DNA of 64,000 nt from Candidatus Stackebrandtia faecavium. GTDB lineage: Bacteria; Actinomycetota; Actinomycetes; Mycobacteriales; Micromonosporaceae. A program made the position numbers and the translations under genes. The stretch's first letter is position 1. Each line of letters starts with the position of its first letter. Location: contig DXIM01000143.1 of the NCBI GenBank assembly GCA_019112895.1, forward strand, positions 1 to 64,000. Direction: 5' to 3'. Below the pieces are notes generated by a model. That model was not told where the DNA came from. It searched no databases and saw nothing but the letters and a program-made list of their open reading frames with translations. Positions 34,671 through 44,596 of this stretch are shown here, one piece after another.

Positions 34671-34699
34671 AAGACCGGGAGGTTAAACCTGCGGGTCTT
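34671..34699. terminator. hairpin between convergent SAM hydrolase and pspM genes
   Basis: Outer AAGACC / GGTCTT and inner AGGT / ACCT arms enclose a TTAA loop with small internal mismatches. The hairpin overlaps the pspM stop codon, so it is a plausible bidirectional terminator. Confidence 0.4.
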
Positions 34700-35474
34700 C
34701 ATGCAGTTCGCGCATCTGGCTGATCCCCTCCGCGAAACCGTGCAGCTTCTGCGTCGACTCGTGAAGGCGAATCATCCGTACATCCTGAGAACTCATCGAG
34801 CCTTCCAACGCCGACTGTTCCGCAAGGACTTGAGCGACAGAACCAACCATCTCCTCGAACGCCTCGACCCCCGAATGCAACTGCGACACCATCTGCTGGT
34901 GACTGCGTTCCAAAGCTTGTCTCCGCGGCGGCGACGACATCGACATTGCCTTTTCGAGACTGCGGATACGGTGAGCAAGCGTGCGCAACGTCCGCAGCGA
35001 GCTGCGGCCCTCCGTCAACGCCTCGCTCGCCATCGGCGGAACATGCGGCGCCATGTCATCCAGAGTCAACGTGGCGCTTTCGAGCCTGCTGAACGGGGGG
35101 CCGGCAGCAGAACGCCGGAATTGAGCTCCGACGCGCCCCTGCCTCAGCTTCCCCGCCAACGCCCCCGCGATCGTCTGCGCTTCGAGCGCCAACGCCGACG
35201 TACCACCGACGCGCAATTCGTCGCTGTCTTTCGGGTTCGACTTCGCCAGGTAACGGTAGTCCGACCAGCGGAAGCCCGCCAAGATGGCGCTGCCGCCGAA
35301 CGCGGCAGCCCACACGGCGTCGAGGGCACCGAGCCCGTGCAAAGGAATCATGACCGCGGCTATACCTCCGAAGGTTCCCGCGGTCACGCTCCAACGTCGT
35401 GCACTACGCAATCGCTTTCGGAGTCTCCGCACCGAAGGTGAGACTTTAGCGCCTGGCAGTGACACGTGTTTCAT
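34683..35474 (-). CDS. pspM: PspM-like membrane protein of the phage-shock operon
   Basis: The 263-residue protein has a basic N-terminus, two hydrophobic segments (about 32-50 and 56-68) and a long helical C-terminal part. It is downstream of pspA on the same strand with a 17-base gap, matching the mycobacterial clgR-pspA-pspM order (Rv2745c-Rv2744c-Rv2743c), in which PspM recruits PspA to the membrane. No pspN-like gene follows here. The call rests largely on gene order and topology. Confidence 0.78.
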   Translation of the reverse strand: MKHVSLPGAKVSPSVRRLRKRLRSARRWSVTAGTFGGIAAVMIPLHGLGALDAVWAAAFGGSAILAGFRWSDYRYLAKSNPKDSDELRVGGTSALALEAQTIAGALAGKLRQGRVGAQFRRSAAGPPFSRLESATLTLDDMAPHVPPMASEALTEGRSSLRTLRTLAHRIRSLEKAMSMSSPPRRQALERSHQQMVSQLHSGVEAFEEMVGSVAQVLAEQSALEGSMSSQDVRMIRLHESTQKLHGFAEGISQMRELHEDPQV

Positions 35475-35491
35475 TCAGCTCACTCGACGGC

Positions 35492-36361
35492 CTAGCCAGT
35501 CGCCGAATCCTTGTCTTTGCCACCCAAGTTCGCGCGGATCTCGTCTAGACGCGCCACGCTCGCCGGATCGCTGCTTTGCGACGGAGCCTGCTCCGAGGCG
35601 GAGTCTGTCACCGCTTTTTCTTCGCCGCCACCAAGCTTGTCTCCCGACAAGCTGGCACGGATCTGCTCCAACCGGGAAGAGCCCGCCATCTCCATGCTCG
35701 ACTTCTGCACTTCCATCATCCGACCCTCGACGGAGTTGCCGGCGAGGTCGGCACGGCCCATGGCCGTGGCGTAGCGCTGTTCGATCTTGTCGCGCACCTC
35801 GTCCATGTTCGGAACATTGCCCGGAGCGGCCATATTCGACATCGATTCCAAGGAGCCGGCGATGGTCTCCTGCATCTTCGCCTGCTCCAGCTGCGACAAC
35901 AGTTTCGAGCGCTCGGCGAGTTTCTGCTGGAGCATCATCTGGTTCTGCTCGACCGCCTGGCGGGCCTGCTCGGCGGCATTGATCGCCTGGTCGTGCATGG
36001 ATTTCATGTCTTCCATGGACTGTTCGGCGGAAACAAGCTGAGCAGCGAAAGCCTGGGCGGACTGCTCGTACTCAGTGGCTTTCTTCTCATCCCCCTCGGC
36101 GCGAGCCTTATCGGCCAAGACAAGTGCCTGACGCGCAGAACCTTGAAGCTTCTCCACCTCGGACATGGTGCGTGACAGCTTCATTTCCAACTGACGTTGG
36201 TTCCCAATGACCGCTGCGGCTTGACCGACCAGAGCCTGGTGTTGTCGCTGGGCATCCTCGATGGCCTGTTGAATTTGGATCTTGGGGTCAGCATGTTCGT
36301 CGATCTTCGCCCCAAATAGCGCCATCAGGTATTTCCAACCCTTGACGAAGGGATTGGCCAT
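35492..36361 (-). CDS. pspA: phage-shock protein PspA (35-kDa antigen-like)
   Basis: An ESCRT-III-like membrane-repair protein of the PspA/IM30 family. The 289-residue protein starts [19 protein letters not shown], the amphipathic N-terminal helix typical of PspA, followed by long helices (about 25-225) and a charged C-terminal tail. GGAAGG lies eight bases before the ATG. It is flanked upstream by clgR and downstream by pspM, matching the mycobacterial stress operon. The tail contains two copies of Lx[16 protein letters not shown]-like motifs ([15 protein letters not shown] and [13 protein letters not shown]). Confidence 0.9.
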   Translation of the reverse strand: MANPFVKGWKYLMALFGAKIDEHADPKIQIQQAIEDAQRQHQALVGQAAAVIGNQRQLEMKLSRTMSEVEKLQGSARQALVLADKARAEGDEKKATEYEQSAQAFAAQLVSAEQSMEDMKSMHDQAINAAEQARQAVEQNQMMLQQKLAERSKLLSQLEQAKMQETIAGSLESMSNMAAPGNVPNMDEVRDKIEQRYATAMGRADLAGNSVEGRMMEVQKSSMEMAGSSRLEQIRASLSGDKLGGGEEKAVTDSASEQAPSQSSDPASVARLDEIRANLGGKDKDSATG

Positions 36362-36461
36362 TGTGCGGTCCTTCCAATGCGGCCTGCGTTAAATATTCAC
36401 TCTATGATCTCAGGCCATGTGACGGAATGCCACCGCCCCTACAGCCCCATGTGCTATGCGC

Positions 36462-36929
36462 TTATGCCGCGACGCTGGCTTCCGGAGCGTTATCGCCGCC
36501 ACGGTCACGATGCTTGCGCGCCCGAACCTCATCCAAGGATACCGGGTTAGCAAGATACGCCGACGGGTCAAACGGCACGGTACGACCGACATGGTCAGCG
36601 GCGCGATTATCATCGCCACCTTGGGCGGGCGGAACCGACACCGGACGGAAGTCCGACGGCTCGCCCTGGACGGACTCGAGCTGCGCCAGCACGCCTTCGG
36701 TCCGGGCGACCTCGATCGTGACCTCGCTCAAGATTTCGGTCAGCGACAGCTCCAAGGCATCGCACACCGACGAAAGCAGCTCGCTGGAAGCCTCTTTGTG
36801 CCCGCGCTCGATCTCTGACAAGTAGCCCAGGCTCACGTTCGCCGAGGCCGACACATCGCGAAGCGTGCGGTGTTGCGCGCGCCTGCGGCTTCGCAACGTT
36901 TCGCCAATGATTCGCCGCAGCAACACCAT
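36462..36929 (-). CDS. clgR: XRE-family regulator ClgR
   Basis: Activates protease and phage-shock genes in actinomycetes. The 155-residue protein has an N-terminal helix-turn-helix (about 15-65) with TLRDVSASANVSLGYLSEIERGHKE, characteristic of ClgR, and an acidic variable C-terminus. An AGGAG before the ATG at 36929 fixes the start; the track start adds 14 residues of poor quality. It lies just upstream of pspA, as in M. tuberculosis Rv2745c. The final residues SVAA resemble a ClpP degradation tail, as known for ClgR in streptomycetes (inference). Confidence 0.9.
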   Translation of the reverse strand: MVLLRRIIGETLRSRRRAQHRTLRDVSASANVSLGYLSEIERGHKEASSELLSSVCDALELSLTEILSEVTIEVARTEGVLAQLESVQGEPSDFRPVSVPPAQGGDDNRAADHVGRTVPFDPSAYLANPVSLDEVRARKHRDRGGDNAPEASVAA

Positions 36930-37033
36930 CGCGTACTCCTGTCTGTTGACGGGTCGGGGATTCCATCTCATGGTGACGGTTCCCTATGACATAACCGAAT
37001 TGAGCTCTAGATTACTCCCCGATGTGTGCGCCG

Positions 37034-37525
37034 CTACGCGTCACTGTCCAGCAAGCTCAAGAGCTGGCGCAATATCAAGTCTGTGGTGGCGCGGCACACG
37101 TCGTCGCGGTCGCCGTCGAGCACATATCGCTGCGGATACAGCCGTCCCGACGGGGTCGCCACGCAGGTCCACACCGTCCCCGGTGGTTGCCCGTCATGGT
37201 GCTTCGGACCGGCCGCCCCAGTGGTGCCCAGCCCCCACTGTGCGCCACACACGGCCCGCGCCCCGTCAGCCATAGCACCGGCGACTTCGGCCGACACCAC
37301 GCCTGCGGTGGCGATCATCTCCGCCGGCACACCGAGGAGCTCGGTTTTCACGCGAGGCAGGTATGCCACAACGCCGCCGCACACCACGCGGCTCGCGCCG
37401 GGCGGCGCAGTCAGTTCCACGCATACGCGCCCAGCGGTCAACGATTCGGCGGTCGCCACGGTCTGGCCCCGGGCGCCCAAGACGTCAATGATGCGAACTG
37501 CCGGATTCTGTTGCCGTGACGACAT
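37034..37525 (-). CDS. CinA-family nicotinamide-nucleotide amidohydrolase domain protein
   Basis: Probably deamidates nicotinamide mononucleotide. The 163-residue protein consists of the CinA C-terminal domain only, with TVATAESLTAGRVCVELTAPPGAS, GGVVAYLPRVKTELLGV and GLGTTGAAGP. The N-terminal molybdopterin-like COG1058 half is absent, as in the stand-alone PncC type. The ATG at 37525 has GAGGTAGG upstream and is five bases behind the pgsA stop. Its place between pgsA and clgR is conserved in actinomycetes. Confidence 0.9.
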   Translation of the reverse strand: MSSRQQNPAVRIIDVLGARGQTVATAESLTAGRVCVELTAPPGASRVVCGGVVAYLPRVKTELLGVPAEMIATAGVVSAEVAGAMADGARAVCGAQWGLGTTGAAGPKHHDGQPPGTVWTCVATPSGRLYPQRYVLDGDRDDVCRATTDLILRQLLSLLDSDA

Positions 37526-37530
37526 CGCGC

Positions 37531-38118
37531 CTACCTCGACTCGCGGCTTTTTCGACGCATGACGATGACACGCACCAAATAATCCAGCCCGGTGACCACG
37601 GTCGCGATCGTAGCCGCCCCCATGATCCACGGGCCGACATCGGCCATAACGCCTTGCCACGGCCACACATACCACGCGATCGCCGCCAACTGCAGAACAG
37701 TCTTGATCTTGCCGCCATGGCTGGCGGCTATGACACCCAGTCTGATGACCCAAAAGCGCAGCACGGTGACACCGAGCTCGCGGAACAGGATGACGCCGGT
37801 GACCCACCACGGCAACTGGTCCCACAGTGACAGCATGATCAACGCGGCGCCGACCAGCGCCTTGTCTGCGATAGGGTCGGCGATCTTTCCAAAGGCAGTG
37901 ACAAGGCCACGCCTGCGCGCCACCCAGCCGTCGACGAAATCGGTGACCGACGCCAGCAGGAACACAACCGCAGCGGCCGTGCGCCACCAGGGCCCCGCGA
38001 ATTCCGACATTGCCAGGAACCACACGAAGATGGGGATGAGAACGAGCCGCACGACCGTCAACACGTTCGCGATGTTGTAGACCGAGGGGGCGGACTCCTG
38101 CTGGCCGTTTTCAGGCAC
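37531..38118 (-). CDS. pgsA: CDP-diacylglycerol-glycerol-3-phosphate 3-phosphatidyltransferase
   Basis: Forms phosphatidylglycerophosphate, or a closely related anionic lipid, in the cytoplasmic membrane. The 195-residue protein has several membrane helices and a CDP-alcohol phosphatidyltransferase motif, DFVDGWVARRRGLVTAFGKI followed by ADPIADK (D-x2-DG-x2-AR-x8-G-x3-D-x3-D). Gene order rimO-pgsA-cinA-clgR supports PgsA (compare PgsA3 in mycobacteria). Exact product specificity among paralogues is not certain. Confidence 0.88.
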   Translation of the reverse strand: MPENGQQESAPSVYNIANVLTVVRLVLIPIFVWFLAMSEFAGPWWRTAAAVVFLLASVTDFVDGWVARRRGLVTAFGKIADPIADKALVGAALIMLSLWDQLPWWVTGVILFRELGVTVLRFWVIRLGVIAASHGGKIKTVLQLAAIAWYVWPWQGVMADVGPWIMGAATIATVVTGLDYLVRVIVMRRKSRESR

Positions 38119-38120
38119 AG

Positions 38121-39566
38121 TTATGCCTTCGCGTCCGGCACACGCTCGGCGACAAGATCCACGCCGATACTGTCCACCACCTTCGCGGTGACGACATCGC
38201 CCGGGCGCAGGCCGTCGACATCACCAAGCAGGGCAGTGCTCCCGTCGACTTCCGGGGCCTGATGGGCGCTGCGGCCATCGACACCATCGTCTTCAACCGA
38301 GTCCACCAGGACCGACACCGTGGTACCGATCCGGTCGGCCGCGCGCTGCGATGTCAGTTCCTCGACCAGCACGCTGATGTGCTCGTGCCGACGCGCGATC
38401 TCATCAGGGTCCACGTGGCCGTCGAGTTCGGCGGCCTCGGTGCTTTCCTCATCCGAATACGAGAACACTCCGACGGTGTCAAGACGAGCCTGGGTGAGGA
38501 AACGCTCCAGTTCCTCAATGTCTTCTTCCGTCTCGCCGGGGAAACCGACGATGACGTTCGTACGCGCACCCGCTTCGGGGGACAACCCGCGGATCGTTTC
38601 CAAAAGTTCGAGGAACGATTCGGTCGAACCGAAGCGTCGCATCCGGCGGAGCACGTTACGGCTCGCGTGCTGGAACGACAGGTCGAAATAGTCGGCCACA
38701 CCTGGCGTCGTCGCGATCGTTTTCACCAGCGAGGGACGCAATTCGGCGGGCTGCAGATACGAGGCCCGTACCCGAGCGATCCCGTCGACTCCCGCCAACG
38801 CGGGCAGCAACGTATCGAGCGCGTCCGGATTGCCGAAATCCTTGCCGTAGGAGGTGGTGTTCTCACTGACGAGGGTCAACTCGGTAACACCTTCGCTGGC
38901 AAGCCACTGCGCTTCGGCGACGAGCTCTTCGGCGGTACGCGAGACGAACGCCCCGCGGAAGCTCGGGATCGCGCAGAATGCGCACCGACGGTCACAACCG
39001 GAGGCGATTTTCAGGTTCGCTACTGGCCCTGACTGCAGCCGACGGCGCATGACCCGCAAATGTGCGGGCAACCCCGTGGCATCGTCACCGGCAGGGTCGC
39101 GGTGACCGGGCACGATGGTGTCGGTGCTGTGCCTGTCCGTCGGTGTGATCGGCAGGAGCGTGCGTCGGTCTCGCGGTGCGTGCGATTCGATCGTTTCGCC
39201 ACGCACGATCGCGTCGAGACGCTGCGCGATGTCGGGGTAATGGTCGAAGCCCAAGACGGCGTCCGCCTCGGGCAGGCTGTCAGCCAGTTGGTTGCCGTAC
39301 CGTTCCGCGAGGCAGCCGGTCGCCACCACTTTCGCGCCGGTGTCGGACGCTTCGAGCAGCGTGTCGATCGAGTCCTGCTTCGCTTGCTCGATGAAGCCAC
39401 AGGTGTTGACCATGACGACTTCCGCGTTCTCGCCGTCGTCGGTGACTTCCCAACCGCCATGGGCGAGCCGGGCCGCCAACTCTTCGGAGTCGACATCGTT
39501 ACGCGCGCAGCCGAGCGTCACCACCGCGACGCGTCGGTTTTGCTGGTTATTTGGATCGTGAGGCAC
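38121..39566 (-). CDS. rimO: ribosomal protein S12 methylthiotransferase RimO
   Basis: Radical-SAM enzyme that methylthiolates an aspartate of ribosomal protein S12. The product has an N-terminal UPF0004 domain with [16 protein letters not shown] and [11 protein letters not shown], the radical-SAM cluster [15 protein letters not shown] (C-x3-C-x2-C), and a C-terminal TRAM domain. I use the GTG at 39566 (481 residues); the track ATG at 39611 adds a basic stretch of unlikely coding value. It follows ftsK after about 143 bases and precedes pgsA by two bases. Confidence 0.9.
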   Translation of the reverse strand: MPHDPNNQQNRRVAVVTLGCARNDVDSEELAARLAHGGWEVTDDGENAEVVMVNTCGFIEQAKQDSIDTLLEASDTGAKVVATGCLAERYGNQLADSLPEADAVLGFDHYPDIAQRLDAIVRGETIESHAPRDRRTLLPITPTDRHSTDTIVPGHRDPAGDDATGLPAHLRVMRRRLQSGPVANLKIASGCDRRCAFCAIPSFRGAFVSRTAEELVAEAQWLASEGVTELTLVSENTTSYGKDFGNPDALDTLLPALAGVDGIARVRASYLQPAELRPSLVKTIATTPGVADYFDLSFQHASRNVLRRMRRFGSTESFLELLETIRGLSPEAGARTNVIVGFPGETEEDIEELERFLTQARLDTVGVFSYSDEESTEAAELDGHVDPDEIARRHEHISVLVEELTSQRAADRIGTTVSVLVDSVEDDGVDGRSAHQAPEVDGSTALLGDVDGLRPGDVVTAKVVDSIGVDLVAERVPDAKA

Positions 39567-39709
39567 TCCCAGAGCGTACCTACCGAGTTTTGGGCGCCGA
39601 CGAATCGTCACCGCTGTTGTGGTTTTGCGCGCGAAAGCGCGGGTCCCGCGGGCGGGTCACGGCGATGTTCGCCCCGCGCACAGCGGTGCTGCCGCAATTT
39701 CGCGCGCTC

Positions 39710-42250
39710 CTAGCCGTCCCCGCGGAACGCCTCCAGGGTCGCTTCGAGCTCCTCCGGCTTGATCAACACTTCGCGTGCTTTCGTGCCCTCCGACGGCCCC
39801 ACTACTCCCCTGCTTTCCATCAGGTCCATGAGTCGACCGGCTTTGGCGAAACCGACCCGCAACTTGCGTTGCAGCATCGATGTGGAACCGAACTGGCTGG
39901 ACACGACCTGTTCCACGGCGAGAAGGAAATCGTCAAGGTCACCGCCGATGTCCTCATCGACCTTCTTCTTCGTTTCTTTTGCGACTGTCAGTACGTCACT
40001 GGCAAATTCTGGGTCGCGTTGTTTCTTCGCGAACTCCACGATCCGGTCGACTTCGCCGTCGCTGATCCAGGCGCCCTGGACCCGCGCCGGCTTCGATTCG
40101 CCCATCGGCAGGAACAACCCGTCACCACGGCCGATCAATTTCTCTGCCCCAGGCTGGTCCAAAATGACTCGAGAGTCCGCCAGCGAGGACGTGGAGAACG
40201 CCAGGCGAGACGGCACGTTCGCCTTGATCAAGCCCGTGACGACGTCGACCGAGGGTCGCTGGGTGGCCAGCACCAGGTGGATACCGGCCGCGCGGGCGAG
40301 CTGGGTGATACGCACGATCGCGTCTTCGACGTCGCGAGGCGCGACCATCATCAGGTCGGCGAGCTCATCGACGATGACCAGCAGGTAAGGGTAGGGACGG
40401 TATTCGCGTTCCGAACCGGGAGGTGGCTTGACCTTGCCGGCCCGCACCTTGCGGTTGAAGTCGTCCACATGCCGCACCCCGGACGCCGCCAGGTCCTCGT
40501 AGCGCATGTCCATTTCCTTGACGACCCATTGCAGCGCGTCCGACGCCTTCTTCGGGTTCGTCACGATCGGGTTGACCAGGTGCGGGATGCCTTCATACGA
40601 GGACAGTTCGACGCGTTTGGGGTCGATGAGCAGCAGCCGCACCTCGTCCGGTGTGGCGCGCATCAGCAGCGAACCGAGTAGCGCGTTGATGCAGCTCGAT
40701 TTACCTGAACCGGTGGCGCCCGCGATCAGCATGTGCGGCATCTTCGTCAGATTCGCGAGGACATAGCCGCCCTCGATGTCCTTGCCGAGGCCGAAGACCA
40801 TGGGATGGCGGTCGGAGGCGGCCTCAGTGCTGCGCAACACGTCGGCCAGGGCAACGTCTTCGCGGTCCGAGTTCGGAATCTCGACGCCGACGGCGCTCTT
40901 GCCGGGGATCGGACTCAAGATCCGCACGTCGGGGCTCTTGACAGCGTAGGCGATGTTCTTGGACAGCTGCGTGATGCGCTCGACCTTCACTGCGGGGCCC
41001 AGCTCGATTTCGTAACGCGTCACGGTCGGCCCGCGGGTGAAACCGGTGACTGCCGCGTCCACGTTGAATTGTTCGAAGACCTCCTGCAATGCGGCAATGA
41101 CGGCGTCGTTGACTTTGCTTCGCGATTTGGCTGCTTTACCGGCCTTCAGCAGTTCATGCGGCGGAAGTCGATAATCCCCGCTTTCCGGCAGCGGCGGCTG
41201 GGTCATGCGTTCCGGAGCGGAGGTGTGCTGCGGCGGTTCCTGACGTTTATGCGGGACCTTCTCGGGTGCCATCCGTCGCGGCGACGGCACCTCGGCCGGT
41301 TCATCGAGGATGCCCATTCCCGCGTCATCCGCATCATCGAGGTCGTCGTCCACCATCGACGCCTGACGCCTGCGCGTCGGCCGACGCATGGGCTCCGGTT
41401 CCTCGATGGGGTCGTCGAGCTCCGCTTCGACCGCTTGCCCGGTGGCCAGAGCCCACAGGTTGCCGAGGCGTTCCGGCACCTTATTGACCGGCGTCGCGGT
41501 CACTACGAGAATCCCGAACACGATCACCAACAGCAGCAACGCGCCCGCTACCCAAGGGGACACCGCCCGAGACAGCCAGAAACCAACGATCTCGCCCAAG
41601 TGGCCACCGGCGTGCATGACCCCTGTGGACGTCGTCGGCAGACCGAAACCAATATGCAGCATTCCGGTGGACCCCACCAGCAATGCCGTCCAGCCGACGA
41701 GCGCGCGGCCACGGGCGTCCGGCGTACCGGCTGCGCGCATCATGCGGATCGCGCCGATCGCGAACAGCACCGGCAGCGCTTTGGCGGCAATGCCAAAAGC
41801 CCATACCAGGCCAAATCGGCTGTATTCACCGACCGGACCACCCGCGTCGAACCACAGCGCCACCGCAAGCAGGATCGCTAGGCCAAGGACTGCCAGTCCC
41901 GCGCCGTCACGACGATGAGCCGGGTCGATGTCGCGCGCCGAAGCAGCCTGACGTCCGACGCTACGCGCGACCCAACCGGTCGACCTCGCGGTCGCTGTCC
42001 ACAGGCCTCGCACCGCCATGCCGGAGGCTTCCAATGGCCCAGGCACGCGGCTCTTGCGTTTCGCGGGCGCCTTGCGCGCGGCGGCCTTCTTCGCGGTAGT
42101 TTTCTTAGCGGTGGCCTTTTTGGCAGTGGTTTTTTTGGCAGTGGCCGTTGTGCGCGCCGCCGTCTTCTTAGCGCTCGATGCAGCCGTCTGCTTTCGCGCT
42201 GTCGTTCGTTTGGTGGCGGTCTTTTTCGCCGCCGGTTCTCGGCCAGCCAT
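39710..42250 (-). CDS. ftsK: DNA translocase FtsK with a histone-H1-like lysine/alanine tail
   Basis: Septal DNA pump that clears chromosomes during division. Of 846 residues, about 1-70 are a Lys/Ala/Thr-rich repeat ([19 protein letters not shown]), four or five membrane segments span about 105-275, and a proline/acid-rich linker follows. The motor shows [16 protein letters not shown] (Walker A) and [13 protein letters not shown] (Walker B). The C-terminal gamma winged helix ([29 protein letters not shown]) recognises KOPS-like sites. The basic tail may bind DNA (inference). It is upstream of rimO, as in mycobacteria. Confidence 0.93.
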   Translation of the reverse strand: MAGREPAAKKTATKRTTARKQTAASSAKKTAARTTATAKKTTAKKATAKKTTAKKAAARKAPAKRKSRVPGPLEASGMAVRGLWTATARSTGWVARSVGRQAASARDIDPAHRRDGAGLAVLGLAILLAVALWFDAGGPVGEYSRFGLVWAFGIAAKALPVLFAIGAIRMMRAAGTPDARGRALVGWTALLVGSTGMLHIGFGLPTTSTGVMHAGGHLGEIVGFWLSRAVSPWVAGALLLLVIVFGILVVTATPVNKVPERLGNLWALATGQAVEAELDDPIEEPEPMRRPTRRRQASMVDDDLDDADDAGMGILDEPAEVPSPRRMAPEKVPHKRQEPPQHTSAPERMTQPPLPESGDYRLPPHELLKAGKAAKSRSKVNDAVIAALQEVFEQFNVDAAVTGFTRGPTVTRYEIELGPAVKVERITQLSKNIAYAVKSPDVRILSPIPGKSAVGVEIPNSDREDVALADVLRSTEAASDRHPMVFGLGKDIEGGYVLANLTKMPHMLIAGATGSGKSSCINALLGSLLMRATPDEVRLLLIDPKRVELSSYEGIPHLVNPIVTNPKKASDALQWVVKEMDMRYEDLAASGVRHVDDFNRKVRAGKVKPPPGSEREYRPYPYLLVIVDELADLMMVAPRDVEDAIVRITQLARAAGIHLVLATQRPSVDVVTGLIKANVPSRLAFSTSSLADSRVILDQPGAEKLIGRGDGLFLPMGESKPARVQGAWISDGEVDRIVEFAKKQRDPEFASDVLTVAKETKKKVDEDIGGDLDDFLLAVEQVVSSQFGSTSMLQRKLRVGFAKAGRLMDLMESRGVVGPSEGTKAREVLIKPEELEATLEAFRGDG

Positions 42251-42622
42251 TCCTCAACGGTACCGGCGCGTCAAATGGATATGCAGCTACGCCGCCCTAT
42301 CGACCGGCCTCGTTGCACTCGAACGGTCACCCTCTTCACCGCCAGGGCGTCTGCGAGCCTTCGTCTTTTGTAGATTCGATTTGATCAACGGGTCATCGAT
42401 GAAGACGCTTGAGCTGTTGCGCAACAGGCATTTCAGCGTTCTGCGCCGCCGCTGCATTCGGCGCTGCATGACCGGGTTCATATCCGGTTAACGTTCCGTG
42501 CGCCACGTCAGTAACGGGCAGTACCACGAACGATCCGATCACACACAGTTGACATTCCACATTCGCGCATACGAAAAGGGCGACACCGCCACCGCGGCGT
42601 CGCCCTTTTCGTCGTCTGGCTT
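42251..42622. other. 372-base gap between ftsK and the 5'-nucleotidase gene
   Basis: The gap holds the nucleotidase terminator (42569-42610) and must hold the ftsK promoter, which I cannot define. A 64-residue minus-strand frame at 42287-42481 is arginine-rich and unsupported. Confidence 0.5.
42569..42610 (-). terminator. strong terminator after the 5'-nucleotidase gene
   Basis: A 14-base-pair perfect stem (ACGAAAAGGGCGAC / GTCGCCCTTTTCGT) with a 14-base loop lies 13 bases beyond the minus-strand stop. The run of T residues within the arm makes it a good intrinsic terminator. Confidence 0.85.
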
Positions 42623-44389
42623 CTACTCGAACGTGATCCGGTTCGCCTCCGGCGCACTCACCGGGTCCGATTCGGATGTGTTCTCCTTCAACCAGTTCTT
42701 CATAGCATCGATGTCGAGCTGTTCCGTCTCGACGTTCTCGGCCTCGGTGAACACCTCGAAGCCGTCACCTCCGTCAGCCAGGAAGTTGTTCGTGGTGACG
42801 CGATACGTCTCGTCGGGGTCGATCGCCTCGTCGTTGAGCTTGATGCTGTCGACGTCCACCATGTCCGCACCGGACTTGCTTTCGTCGACCGTGTACGTGA
42901 GGCCCTCCGACGGCTGCAACACCTGCGGATCGCCCTCGTTATCTCCCGAGAACTGCTGCTGCAGGAGCGTGGCGATCTGCTCGCCGGTCAAGTCCAACGT
43001 CACCAGATAGTTGTTGAACGGTTGCACCGTGAATGCTTCGCCATAGGTGACCACGCCATCGCCTTCCGAGCCGGACTGCGCATGCGTGAGGTTGGCTCTG
43101 ACGCCACCGGGGTTCATGAAGGCAATCTGTGGTCCGCCCTCATCTCCCCCACCGGTCTCGGCAAGCTGCATGTCAGCTATCAGGTCACCGAGCGGCGATT
43201 CTTCGCCGTCCTCACCCGCCGCGATGTCCTCGGAAATGTAACCGACGGGTTCGTTGGCGATCGGTTCCACCAACTCCTTGTATTTATCGATCAGCTCGGT
43301 CTGGTCCTTGGCCGGCTCGACGTCGCGGGTCACCGCGTGGTTCTCCGCCGCCACGGACGTGCGGACGATGTCGCGGCTGTCGAAGTCGTAGGTCATGTTG
43401 ATCTCGGTGAACAAGCGACCGAACGATGCCCCGGAGGTCACCAGGCGCGAATCCCCATCCGGGTCCGGGATGTCGCAAGTGTACGACTCATGGGTGTGAC
43501 CGCTGATCACCGCATCGATCTTCGGCGACAGGTTCTCGGCGATGTCGACGACCGGACCAGAGATACCGGGCGAGCTACCGGAATTGCAGTCGTAGTTGTA
43601 GGCGCCGCCGGCGGGGAAACCGCCCTCGTGCAGCATCGTGACCACGGAGTTCACGCCCATGAATCCCAGCAAATCCGCGTAGAAATTCGCGGTTTTCACT
43701 TCGTCCTTGAATTCGAGGCCCTCGATGCCGTCCTTGCTGACGATGTCGCCGGTGCCTTCGAGCGTCATGCCGATGAAGCCGACCTTCGCACCATTGTCGA
43801 AGCGCTTGATCCACACCGGTGGAAGCTTCGGCATCTGGGTGTTCTCGTCTACGACGTTGGCGCCCAGGTACTTGAAGTCGGCACCGTCGAACGGGTTGTC
43901 CGGGTCGGCGCAGCCGTCTTCCTCGTGACAACCGCCCTTACGAATGCGGTTGAGCTCGTCGATGCCCTCGTCAAACTCGTGGTTTCCCACGGAGGTTGCT
44001 TCCAGACCGAGCTTCTCCATCGCTTCGATGGTCGGCTCGTCGTGGAACGCGGCGGAGACGAATGGGGATGCCCCGATCAGGTCGCCGGCCGCTACGGTCG
44101 TCGAGTTTTCGTGGCCCTCGCGCGCCTGTGCCAGGTGGGTGGCGAGGTATTCCACGCCGCCGGCCTCGATGGTGTGTTCCTCACCGTCTTCGCCGATTTC
44201 GGTGAGCTCACCGTCGGAGCCCGAAGGCGGCTCGAGGTTGCCGTGGAAGTCGTTGAGCGACAGCAGCTGGATGTCGGTCGTGTCGGGACGACCTTCCGCC
44301 ATCGCATTGGGGACTGTGACTGCGGTGACGCTGAGCGCTACGGCGGCTACCGCGGCTCCGGCGAACACGCGCCTTGCCCGTTTGGACAT
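42623..44389 (-). CDS. secreted 5'-nucleotidase / UshA-family metallophosphatase
   Basis: Dephosphorylates extracellular nucleotides to recover phosphate and nucleosides. The 588-residue protein has a signal peptide (about 1-32, ending in AMAEG). The metallophosphatase domain shows LLSLNDFHGNLEP, AAGDLIGASPF, TSVGNHEFDEG and ISGHTHESY, and a C-terminal 5'-nucleotidase domain has NPGGVRANL and TYGEAFTVQPFNN. AGGAGAAGG precedes the ATG. No LPXTG or lipobox was seen, so it is likely released or loosely wall-associated. Single-gene unit with its own terminator. Confidence 0.9.
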   Translation of the reverse strand: MSKRARRVFAGAAVAAVALSVTAVTVPNAMAEGRPDTTDIQLLSLNDFHGNLEPPSGSDGELTEIGEDGEEHTIEAGGVEYLATHLAQAREGHENSTTVAAGDLIGASPFVSAAFHDEPTIEAMEKLGLEATSVGNHEFDEGIDELNRIRKGGCHEEDGCADPDNPFDGADFKYLGANVVDENTQMPKLPPVWIKRFDNGAKVGFIGMTLEGTGDIVSKDGIEGLEFKDEVKTANFYADLLGFMGVNSVVTMLHEGGFPAGGAYNYDCNSGSSPGISGPVVDIAENLSPKIDAVISGHTHESYTCDIPDPDGDSRLVTSGASFGRLFTEINMTYDFDSRDIVRTSVAAENHAVTRDVEPAKDQTELIDKYKELVEPIANEPVGYISEDIAAGEDGEESPLGDLIADMQLAETGGGDEGGPQIAFMNPGGVRANLTHAQSGSEGDGVVTYGEAFTVQPFNNYLVTLDLTGEQIATLLQQQFSGDNEGDPQVLQPSEGLTYTVDESKSGADMVDVDSIKLNDEAIDPDETYRVTTNNFLADGGDGFEVFTEAENVETEQLDIDAMKNWLKENTSESDPVSAPEANRITFE

Positions 44390-44596
44390 TTACCTTCTCC
44401 TGGGGGGTGGAGTGATCATGATCTGCGAGATCGAGGCAAGCAGAGTCGAACAAAGCGTGGGTAACTCCCCGGCAACGAACAGGTCTCGCTAAATGAACGA
44501 TCCCTAAACACATACATATAGTCATGTCACGCTGCCCGCACGGAGATACCCACGTCATCCAATCCGCATAACGGCGACCATAATTCGCATATCGAA

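Noticed and set aside
39551-41881. Two long plus-strand frames (376 and 382 residues) opposite ftsK
   Set aside because: Both are antisense shadows in high-GC DNA with no recognisable motif.
42060-42230. Apparent tandem DNA repeat (TTTTTGGCAGTGG-like)
   Set aside because: It is the coding sequence of the Lys/Ala tail of FtsK, not a separate repeat or CRISPR.
42287-42481. 64-residue arginine-rich minus-strand frame
   Set aside because: No support beyond being open; it lies in the ftsK promoter gap.
43022-44464. 480-residue plus-strand frame opposite the 5'-nucleotidase
   Set aside because: The minus strand has a signal peptide, all metallophosphatase motifs and a terminator; the plus frame has no domain.
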